From Symbiobacteriaceae bacterium (lineage in GTDB: Bacteria > Bacillota > JAAYKD01 > WRDA01), in the NCBI GenBank assembly GCA_009783675.1, contig WRDA01000030.1, positions 1 through 10,747 on the forward strand: DNA of 10,747 nucleotides, written 5' to 3'. The position numbers and the translations under genes are program-made. The notes under the pieces were generated by a model that worked only from the letters and a program-made list of their open reading frames with translations, was not told the origin of the DNA and ran no database searches. Positions 1 through 5,932 of the stretch are shown here, one piece after another (the first letter of the stretch is position 1; every line of letters begins with the position of its first letter).

Positions 1-521
1 CTGTCGAAGAGTTCGCCAGGCTTCAGGTGCACCGGAACATTATTCTTCGCACCGATCAGTTCAGCACATTCGGCGGCTTCTTCCAGGCCCATATTATAGA
101 AGCCATCGGCACAGAGGAAGGTGTAGTCGAGATCTCTAAGGGTGAAACCGGCCATCTGTTCGGTTTTTGAAGTATCACCACTGAAGTAGAGTTTCTTGCC
201 ATCGATGGTGACGATGTAACCGACGCATTGATCCGGTGAATGACCCTTATTCGTGGCCTCGACCGCTTCGATTTCCACACCCTGTACTGTGAAGGCGTTA
301 TGTTTGCCTCCAGCCAGTGCTTCCACGTTGGTAATTATGGTGCAGTCAGGCTTCTGGTTGATCAGATCGATCTGATTATGATCCTCGTGTTGATGGGTGA
401 CCAGGACGATGTCGGCGGGGAGATCATATCCGACACCGATATAAGGATCGATGAAGATCACGATGCCTTCTTCGCTGGTTAGTCTGAAAGAGCCATGTCC
501 CTGATAGAGTAGATTTGCCAT
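1..521 (-). CDS. MBL-fold metal-dependent hydrolase (UlaG/UPF0173-like), 3' end cut off
   Basis: Minus-strand gene running off the left edge; 173 codons are visible. The product is probably a cytoplasmic metallo-beta-lactamase-fold hydrolase: there is no signal peptide. The metal-binding signature HQHEDH lies at residues 43-48 (H43, H45, D47, H48), followed by KGHS with H94, the SGDT turn with D116, and a late His in PVHLKP (H165). This order matches the compact MBL families that include L-ascorbate-6-phosphate lactonase UlaG and UPF0173 proteins. The substrate cannot be told from sequence. Families of this type are usually about 200-240 residues, so only the C-terminal end is missing. The start at 521 is chosen because only this frame stays open and carries the motifs, and an AAAGGAGG site lies 8 bases upstream. 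A second ATG four bases upstream, in another frame, leads to a short dead-end frame. The gene has its own promoter and so is probably a separate unit from the genes to its right. Confidence 0.85.
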   Translation of the reverse strand, partial: MANLLYQGHGSFRLTSEEGIVIFIDPYIGVGYDLPADIVLVTHQHEDHNQIDLINQKPDCTIITNVEALAGGKHNAFTVQGVEIEAVEATNKGHSPDQCVGYIVTIDGKKLYFSGDTSKTEQMAGFTLRDLDYTFLCADGFYNMGLEEAAECAELIGAKNNVPVHLKPGELFD

Positions 522-529
522 TCATGAAT

Positions 530-537
530 CCTCCTTT
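530..537 (-). promoter_or_regulatory. Ribosome binding site of the MBL hydrolase
   Basis: AAAGGAGG on the minus strand, 8 bases before the ATG at 521. The overlapping sequence ATGAATG offers two starts. The upstream ATG (first base at 525) would have only a 4-base spacer and opens a frame without MBL motifs, so spacing and frame both favour 521. Confidence 0.8.
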
Positions 538-564
538 GTTTGGTATGTGAGTCTGACCGCTGCC

Positions 565-593
565 ATTATAGCAAAGATGGATTTGGTATGCAA
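565..593 (-). promoter_or_regulatory. Predicted extended -10 sigma-A promoter for the MBL gene
   Basis: On the minus strand a perfect TATAAT (plus-strand 565-570) is preceded directly by TGC, giving an extended -10 (TGnTATAAT). A weak -35 TTGCAT (588-593) lies exactly 17 bases upstream. Transcription would begin near 558 and give a leader of about 37 bases before the ATG at 521. It separates the MBL gene from the threonine-synthase-like gene, although readthrough from the latter is not excluded because no terminator is evident between them. Confidence 0.7.
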
Positions 594-594
594 G

Positions 595-611
595 CTTTGC
601 TGCCAGCAAAG
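595..611. promoter_or_regulatory. Perfect 17-base palindrome, candidate operator
   Basis: CTTTGCTG-C-CAGCAAAG: two perfect 8-base arms around one central base, ending 2 bases upstream of the predicted -35 of the MBL promoter. A further half-site-like GCAAAG lies at 571-576, inside the promoter spacer. With a 1-base centre, or at best a 6-base stem with a 5-base loop, and no T-run on either side, it looks more like a protein-binding dyad than a terminator. No regulator can be named. Confidence 0.45.
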
Positions 612-692
612 ACCCGGGAAGCCGATGAGGTCACTGTTCATAGGTTAACCTGTAACTGTTGAGATCATTCGGGCATCACGCACCTAAAACTG
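612..692. other. Remainder of the 522-692 intergenic gap: short palindrome and imperfect direct repeat
   Basis: Holds the 10-base palindrome AGGTTAACCT (642-651) and an imperfect 12-base direct repeat, CCTGTAACTGTT at 649-660 and CCTAAAACTGTT at 683-694 (10 of 12 identical). The second copy overlaps the stop codon of the threonine-synthase-like gene. I see no convincing intrinsic terminator for that gene and no small ORF with a ribosome binding site. The significance of the repeats is unknown. Confidence 0.35.
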
Positions 693-1826
693 TTACTTAT
701 ATTTTGTGCTATATTCGACTATTTTATCGGTAGCCTTGAGTCCGAAACCGGTCAGTTCGACAACTACTTCCTCATTAGCCGCAATAACCCCCTGGTCACG
801 CAGTTTTAGCAAAGCCGCCACGGCAGTACCGGAAGTCGGCTCAATGTAGGCTCCCTGACGAGCCATGGTCAGGACTCCCTGCCATATTTCCTCTTCGCTG
901 ACGCTAATTATTGTACCCTGGCTGAGTCTGATCGCTCTGAGGACTTCGCGTCCCTTCAACGGGACAGCCGATGCGATGCCTTCAGCCATGGTGTCGCCCT
1001 TGACGATGCAAGCCGGCTCCTCGGCTCCGGTGGCGAAAGCCTCAGCCAGAGGAGCGCAGGCCGAGGCCTGAGCGGCGAAGATCCGGGGTAATCTGGTAAT
1101 TTCTCCGGCTGCCAGCAACTCGCTGAACCCCGCATACAAGCCGAGGACGATGCTGCCCTGACCAAGGGGGGTGACGATGGCCGAGGGAACTGTCCAGCCT
1201 AGCTGTTCCCAGATCTCCAAAGCCAGAGTCTTTACGCCCTGAATGAACCAGGGGCTCCAGTTGTGACTGGCGTAAAAGATCCCCAAAGCGGCCTTCTCTT
1301 CGGCGGCTTGTGTCGTCGCCTCTCTGCTACCGGGAATACGCTGAAGCTGAGCGCCGTAGAGAGCGATTTGAGCAGCCTTACCTGCGGAGGTATAGTCAGG
1401 AATATAGATCTGAGCCGCGATGCTGGCTAACTGACTGTAAGCGGCGACGGAAGCCCCGGCATTACCCGAGGAATCCTCGATGATCTCCTTTAAGCCCCAG
1501 TGATGCAACTGGCTGAGCATCAGGCTGCTGCCTCGGTCTTTGTAGGAGCCGGTGGGCATCAGGTAGTCGCATTTAAATAGGGCCTCACCCCAGGGTCCCT
1601 GGAAACGTTGCAAGGGAGTCATTCCCTCGCCCAAGGATAGCAGCGCCGCACCTTCGGTCAGGGGCAAAGCGTCACGGTAACGCCACAGGGAAAGAGGTCC
1701 CGTGACGATGCTACTGCGATCATATCGCGGGGTAAAAACCAAACGAAGCCAAGCACCACAATCGCAGCGCCAGCGAGGCAGGGAGGTGTCATAGGAGATT
1801 CCGCACTCAGAGCAGACCAGTTGCAT
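693..1826 (-). CDS. Threonine synthase-like PLP-dependent enzyme
   Basis: A 377-residue fold-type II PLP enzyme. The N-terminus carries a small zinc-ribbon-like module (C5-x2-C8 and C21-x-C23). The cofactor motif PTGSYKDRGS gives the Schiff-base lysine as K96. SSGNAG (119-124) is the asparagine loop that contacts the PLP ring, TPLGQGS (219-225) matches the phosphate-binding glycine loop, and TGFGLKAT near the C-terminus fits the TGxGLK end of threonine synthases. The NWSPWFIQGVKTLALEI stretch also resembles that family. The usual reaction is O-phospho-L-homoserine to L-threonine plus phosphate. Because no hom, thrB or asd gene is nearby and the upstream gene is a sensor kinase, a different beta- or gamma-elimination or replacement activity remains possible, so I give no symbol. 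AAAGGAAG lies 5 bases before the ATG. The gene starts 17 bases after the kinase stop and is almost certainly cotranscribed with it. Confidence 0.85.
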   Translation of the reverse strand: MQLVCSECGISYDTSLPRWRCDCGAWLRLVFTPRYDRSSIVTGPLSLWRYRDALPLTEGAALLSLGEGMTPLQRFQGPWGEALFKCDYLMPTGSYKDRGSSLMLSQLHHWGLKEIIEDSSGNAGASVAAYSQLASIAAQIYIPDYTSAGKAAQIALYGAQLQRIPGSREATTQAAEEKAALGIFYASHNWSPWFIQGVKTLALEIWEQLGWTVPSAIVTPLGQGSIVLGLYAGFSELLAAGEITRLPRIFAAQASACAPLAEAFATGAEEPACIVKGDTMAEGIASAVPLKGREVLRAIRLSQGTIISVSEEEIWQGVLTMARQGAYIEPTSGTAVAALLKLRDQGVIAANEEVVVELTGFGLKATDKIVEYSTKYK

Positions 1827-1831
1827 GAGAT

Positions 1832-1839
1832 CTTCCTTT
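1832..1839 (-). promoter_or_regulatory. Ribosome binding site of the threonine synthase-like gene
   Basis: AAAGGAAG on the minus strand with a 5-base spacer to the ATG at 1826. It lies wholly within the 17-base gap after the kinase stop (1844-1846), leaving no room for a separate promoter in the gap. This supports cotranscription and possible translational coupling. Confidence 0.65.
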
Positions 1840-1843
1840 CTTT

Positions 1844-4800
1844 CTAATGCCTAAGATAGAAGCGTAGTTTGTCCAGGACTTCATTCAAGCTGATCGGCTT
1901 GCCGATATGGCTGTTCATTCCGGCGGCGAGACATCTCTCCACATCCTCGCGAAAGACGTTGGCGGTCATGGCGATAATTGGCACTGTGTGTGCTCTGGGA
2001 TGGTCCAGGGCTCGGATGCGCTGAGTGGCTTCGTAACCGTCCATTTCCGGCATCTGAAGATCCATGAAGATCATGTCGTATCGCCCGGGATCGGTTGAGA
2101 ACATTCGTAAAGCTTCCGCACCATTCTCGGCACAGTCGATATGCAGCTCCGTTGGCTCCAGCAGGCTCATGACGATCTCGCGATTAATCTCCACATCCTC
2201 GGCAAGGAGGACATGGTATTCCGCGAAGTTATCACGCACATTGTTATCATTCTTCATCGTTTCCTGAGAACGTTGTAATCCCAGGGCTTCGCTGATGATA
2301 TTGGTTATTGGTGAAGGCAGCAGAGGCTTGGAGACCACCTGAGTCACCCCGGCTTCACTGGCGATAGGTTCAAGAGCATCCCATTCGGTGGCTGGTAGCA
2401 TTAAAATGGCAGCGGTTTGATCCAGAGATTCGATGCTGCGCATCTCGCGAATCAAAGTGATTCCGTCGACATCGCTGAGCTTGTAATCCACAAAGAGACA
2501 GGCGTACTCGCCGTTCTCTGCAGCTAATTGCTTCGCCTCAGCACCGTTGGTGGCGGAATCACAGATGATTCCGAAACGGCTGACGATCTCACAAAAATAG
2601 CCTCGCACATCCTCCTGACCGTCGACCACCATGATACGCAGTTCCTCCACCGCGGCGCGATCCTGCAGGAGTTCGTCCGTCGAGGAACCACCCTTGCGCA
2701 GGCGAACAGTGAAGGTGAAGGTGGAACCGGAACCCAGTTCTGATTCAACCTGGATAGAGCCATTCATCATCTCGACGATGCTCTTGCAGATGGAGAGGCC
2801 AAGACCAGTTCCGCCGTATTTACGGGAGGTACTGCTCTCTGCCTGTTGGAAGGACTGGAAAAGTCGTGCCTGTTGTTCGGGAGAGATGCCGATTCCGTTA
2901 TCCCTGACGGCGATTTGCAAGCTGCAAAGGCCATCCTCTTCACCCAGATATTTGGTCTCCAGATGGATAGCCCCATATTCGGGAGTGAACTTGATGGCGT
3001 TGCCAAGCAGATTGGTGATCACCTGGGCCAGACGTTGGTCATCGCCAATCAGGGTGCGGGGTGTCAGAGGATCGATGTAGACTGTGAACTTTTGCTGTCT
3101 TTCATCGACCCGGAAGTTGACTACATTGATCACTCGCTGCAGCATAGCTTCGAACGAAAACTCGGCCTCGGACAGTTCGAAACGGTTGGCTTCGATTTTG
3201 GACATGTCCAGAATGTCATTGATCACGCCAAGCAGATGATTCGCTGCTTCCTCGATCTTGGAAAAACAATAGTCCTTGCGTTCGATATCCGCCGAGAGAT
3301 GCCCGATACTGATCATACCGATGATTGCGTTCAGGGGGGTTCGGATCTCATGGCTCATATTGGCCAGGAAGGCAGATTTGGCTCTGCTCCCGCTTTCTGC
3401 TGCCAACAATGCTTCCTCCAGCTCTCGTCGCAGCTGGATCTGTTCGGTGATCATAGCTTCCAGTTCGTTAAAGGTCTGTTGGCGATGCAGGTTCAAAGCC
3501 TCTCGCTCATATGCTCCGACAACCAGTAGGCTCCAGGCGTGCAGCAGAGCCGTATCTCCATCGCTGAAGTAACGTGCGCTATGGCAGTCATCGACGCTGA
3601 TGAAACCCCAGAAGGCTCCGTTGAGGAAGAGAGGGATCAGCAGGAGTGATTTCAGCATGTACGGCTCCAGACGCAATCGCTCTTCTTCCGGCAGTTCACT
3701 GAGAGGACTGTTGAGAATCTGTCCCGAAGACATGATGCCTACCCAACGAGGCATGGTATCCTCGTAAGCATACCTTAAGTTTTCTTCCGGAGGCATCCCT
3801 GGACTCAGCCATTTACAGATCTGGCCGTAACAGATACGGTCTTTCTCATCGTAAAAATTACGCCAGACGACGATGCGATCGGCCTGAACCATAGCACCGA
3901 TCTGGTCCATGCCATAAAGTAGAGTGGGAGCGAAACTGCCGACATCCGCCTCCAGAATCTTGGCAGCAGCTGCATTGACGATACCCATCTTGCTGTTCTG
4001 ATCATTTAACTCACTGGTCCGTCTCTTCACCAGGGCTTCCAGCCTTCTACCTTCGCTACGGTTACGGTTGAAGAGCATCAGCAGTAGGATGACCAGAATA
4101 GCCAGCAGGACAGCGCTGCCTATCAGCCAGGGTAGTTGAGCTTCCGCTCGTTCCCTGGCCATCCTCTCCCGATAGTCGTAGGTCCGTCTGGTCCACTGTT
4201 CGGAGATGCCGTTGGTGTCGATCAGGCACATGGCTTTGTTGAGGATGGAGCAGAGCAGCTCTTCTTCGAGGTTGAAGCCGAAAGTGGCTTCGTAAGTGCG
4301 ATCGAAGATGATGTTCGCCTTATAGCCGGAGAGCTCGTGGTAATTGGTCAGGATGAGCAACTGAGTCTGGCTGGCCATCATCATCTCGATTTTGTCGTTT
4401 ACCAGAGCCTCGAAGGTGAGATCCACAGTCTCATGCTCGATGGTCTGTTGATGTCGCGGGAACCAACGCTTAAACAATGAAGCATGAGCAGTCTCTCTGG
4501 CAACCCCTACCCGGGCGTAAGGTATTTGGTTGATATTGATATTAGGATAGTCGAGTTTGGAAATCAGGGCATAATGGTCGGAAAGATAATAGCTCTTCGG
4601 CCACAAGAATTTATCCAGGCGTTCCTCACTGCGGATAAGCTCGGAGATCATATCGGCTTCGCCATTCTCCAGCAGACGGATGAGCTCCGGCCAGGTTGTG
4701 TTCTGATCATTGACGATGTTAAACTTCAGACCGGTGAGTTCACTGACCTCCGTCAGGACGTCGAAGGCTATTCCTTCCCAGGCTCCAACATGGGTATCAT

Positions 4801-5755
4801 AGAAACTTACAGGGTAATTATCATGTTCAGCTGCCAGGTTTACGACTCGATTCTGACGAAGATATTCTTTTTCAGCCGCTGTAAGGTTGCTCTCCAGTTT
4901 ATGCCTGATATACCCGCTGTGCCCCTGGTTGTACAGTTCTGTGGTATAACGATCCGAGCCACTTTCCAGGGCCTTTTGGATGACGGAAATTATTACGGCG
5001 AGGTGATCTGTAGCCGTAGTAAGGGAGACAGGGTTGTAGATCAGGGGGAAGTGATCGACGCAAACTACCCCCCCGCAAAAGTCGAAAGCAACCTCGGCAG
5101 TGCCCTCATCGATGAAGGCATCGACTGTTCCATTGGTCAGGAGGGTATAAGCCATGGCATGATCGTCACATAAATAGACGGCAATGTTTTCATCAGAGGT
5201 GGAGATAACGCTCTCGATAGTTGCAGTATCCCGGAGGAAGGCGTAGCGTAAGGGTCGTGATTTGGCGATCTCAAAGAGAGGAACATTCCCCTGCATAAAG
5301 AACTGCTTAATAACCCGTTCGGCGATGGCAGCCCTGGTCTGGTGATAGAGATGGTTGTACTCGGCGGAGTAAGCAAGGTCACCACTGAAATCGATTTCAC
5401 CAGTTTGTAAACCGCTGATGAGATCATCCCATTCATAAAGCTTAGGGATGAAGGGGATGTCAAAGAGAGTACTTAACCAGGCACAGAAGAGACTGGTGAA
5501 ACCCTGAATCTGTCCACTACCATCCAGGAAGGCTTCGGTGCTTGAATTCGCGCCATAATTAAAAAAGGAATTCTCCTTCTGCAGTTCCTTAATGGCTGCG
5601 ATCTCCTCCGTAGTAACACCGGGAATATCCAGGTAGGAAGAGTACTGTCCGGGATTGTCCAGTGGGGAAGCAGCTTCGGTGAGGCCAAGACTGGCCAGGA
5701 AGATACACAGGATGATCAGGAGATAGCTGAAGTTATCCTGCCTTACCTTACGCAT
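1844..5755 (-). CDS. Hybrid sensor histidine kinase: two solute-binding-type sensor domains, GAF, kinase, two receivers
   Basis: A 1303-residue membrane sensor kinase. Order: signal or anchor segment (about 10-28); a divergent extracellular SBP_bac_3-like domain (about 45-285); a second, more typical SBP_bac_3 domain (about 300-530); one membrane helix (about 542-563); a linker; a GAF-like domain (about 590-750); a coiled coil (about 755-795); HisKA with SHEIRTPLNA (H802 is the phosphorylation site); HATPase with N-box N915/N919, DNGIGIS (952-958) and GGTGLGLS (981-988); then two receivers. Receiver 2 (about 1180-1300) is canonical: E1185/D1186, phospho-acceptor D1232, T1264, K1286. Receiver 1 (about 1038-1160) keeps D1090 and K1143 but has VDG for the acidic pair and Pro for the conserved Thr/Ser. 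The tandem Venus-flytrap layout recalls BvgS, but with GAF in place of PAS and no Hpt domain. Ligand and phosphorelay partner are unknown. By-eye alignment puts R379 at the carboxylate-binding Arg of amino-acid-binding proteins. AAAGGGGG lies 7 bases before the ATG. First gene of the leftward operon. Confidence 0.92.
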   Translation of the reverse strand: MRKVRQDNFSYLLIILCIFLASLGLTEAASPLDNPGQYSSYLDIPGVTTEEIAAIKELQKENSFFNYGANSSTEAFLDGSGQIQGFTSLFCAWLSTLFDIPFIPKLYEWDDLISGLQTGEIDFSGDLAYSAEYNHLYHQTRAAIAERVIKQFFMQGNVPLFEIAKSRPLRYAFLRDTATIESVISTSDENIAVYLCDDHAMAYTLLTNGTVDAFIDEGTAEVAFDFCGGVVCVDHFPLIYNPVSLTTATDHLAVIISVIQKALESGSDRYTTELYNQGHSGYIRHKLESNLTAAEKEYLRQNRVVNLAAEHDNYPVSFYDTHVGAWEGIAFDVLTEVSELTGLKFNIVNDQNTTWPELIRLLENGEADMISELIRSEERLDKFLWPKSYYLSDHYALISKLDYPNININQIPYARVGVARETAHASLFKRWFPRHQQTIEHETVDLTFEALVNDKIEMMMASQTQLLILTNYHELSGYKANIIFDRTYEATFGFNLEEELLCSILNKAMCLIDTNGISEQWTRRTYDYRERMARERAEAQLPWLIGSAVLLAILVILLLMLFNRNRSEGRRLEALVKRRTSELNDQNSKMGIVNAAAAKILEADVGSFAPTLLYGMDQIGAMVQADRIVVWRNFYDEKDRICYGQICKWLSPGMPPEENLRYAYEDTMPRWVGIMSSGQILNSPLSELPEEERLRLEPYMLKSLLLIPLFLNGAFWGFISVDDCHSARYFSDGDTALLHAWSLLVVGAYEREALNLHRQQTFNELEAMITEQIQLRRELEEALLAAESGSRAKSAFLANMSHEIRTPLNAIIGMISIGHLSADIERKDYCFSKIEEAANHLLGVINDILDMSKIEANRFELSEAEFSFEAMLQRVINVVNFRVDERQQKFTVYIDPLTPRTLIGDDQRLAQVITNLLGNAIKFTPEYGAIHLETKYLGEEDGLCSLQIAVRDNGIGISPEQQARLFQSFQQAESSTSRKYGGTGLGLSICKSIVEMMNGSIQVESELGSGSTFTFTVRLRKGGSSTDELLQDRAAVEELRIMVVDGQEDVRGYFCEIVSRFGIICDSATNGAEAKQLAAENGEYACLFVDYKLSDVDGITLIREMRSIESLDQTAAILMLPATEWDALEPIASEAGVTQVVSKPLLPSPITNIISEALGLQRSQETMKNDNNVRDNFAEYHVLLAEDVEINREIVMSLLEPTELHIDCAENGAEALRMFSTDPGRYDMIFMDLQMPEMDGYEATQRIRALDHPRAHTVPIIAMTANVFREDVERCLAAGMNSHIGKPISLNEVLDKLRFYLRH

Positions 5756-5762
5756 GCTTTAA

Positions 5763-5770
5763 CCCCCTTT
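5763..5770 (-). promoter_or_regulatory. Ribosome binding site of the hybrid kinase
   Basis: AAAGGGGG on the minus strand, 7 bases before the ATG at 5755. It is G-rich rather than a classic AGGAGG but well placed, and the first residues after this ATG (basic MRKVRQ followed by a hydrophobic run) form a sensible signal or anchor sequence. Confidence 0.6.
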
Positions 5771-5917
5771 CCAAGAGTCGATTACATATATTTCTACCCT
5801 CAATAGAGAAAACCCTACCTGTCGAGGCTATTCATGCAGGGAATGGGTTTGCAGATAGAGAACATAATAAGGAAATAATGTGGTAATTGATGCAACTTAC
5901 GATGATGTAATTACAGT

Positions 5918-5924
5918 AGGAGGT
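5918..5924 (+). promoter_or_regulatory. Ribosome binding site of glgA
   Basis: AGGAGGT with an 8-base spacer to the ATG at 5933. This strong site fixes the start and so shows that the unusual basic N-terminal tail of the protein is translated. No ATG, GTG or TTG codon occurs in frame just before the conserved core that could serve as an alternative start. Confidence 0.85.
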
Positions 5925-5932
5925 AACATCCC

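Larger units (their letters stand above)
5756..5932. promoter_or_regulatory. Divergent intergenic region between the kinase and glgA
   Basis: This 177-base AT-rich gap must hold the promoters for both the leftward kinase operon and the rightward glycogen operon. I cannot pick a consensus promoter with confidence. Weak candidates on the plus strand are TTGCAG (5849-5854) with AATAAT (5874-5879, 19-base spacer) and an isolated CATAAT (5863-5868). On the minus strand TATATG-like sequence lies near 5785-5790. Other structure includes an interrupted inverted repeat, AAACCC (5810-5815) and CCTG (5818-5821) against CAGG (5837-5840) and GGGTTT (5845-5850); the palindrome TGTAATTACA (5906-5915) just before the glgA ribosome site; and GTAATT (5883-5888) against AATTAC (5909-5914), which could form a weak leader stem. 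Confidence 0.5.

Noticed and set aside
424..609. Minus-strand 61-codon frame overlapping the MBL gene start
   Set aside because: It uses the wrong frame relative to the MBL motifs, and its start lies upstream of the predicted promoter -10.
595..611. Intrinsic terminator for the threonine-synthase-like gene
   Set aside because: The hairpin would have a short stem and no following T-run on either strand; it fits an operator-like dyad better.
2846..3529. Plus-strand open frame of 227 codons opposite the kinase gene
   Set aside because: It lies wholly antisense to the HisKA/HATPase coding region, lacks a good ribosome site and shows no recognisable motif; long antisense frames are a by-product of the codon use of the real gene.
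4484..5173. Plus-strand open frame of 229 codons opposite the sensor domains of the kinase
   Set aside because: Antisense to a convincing continuous coding frame, with no family signature and no ribosome site.
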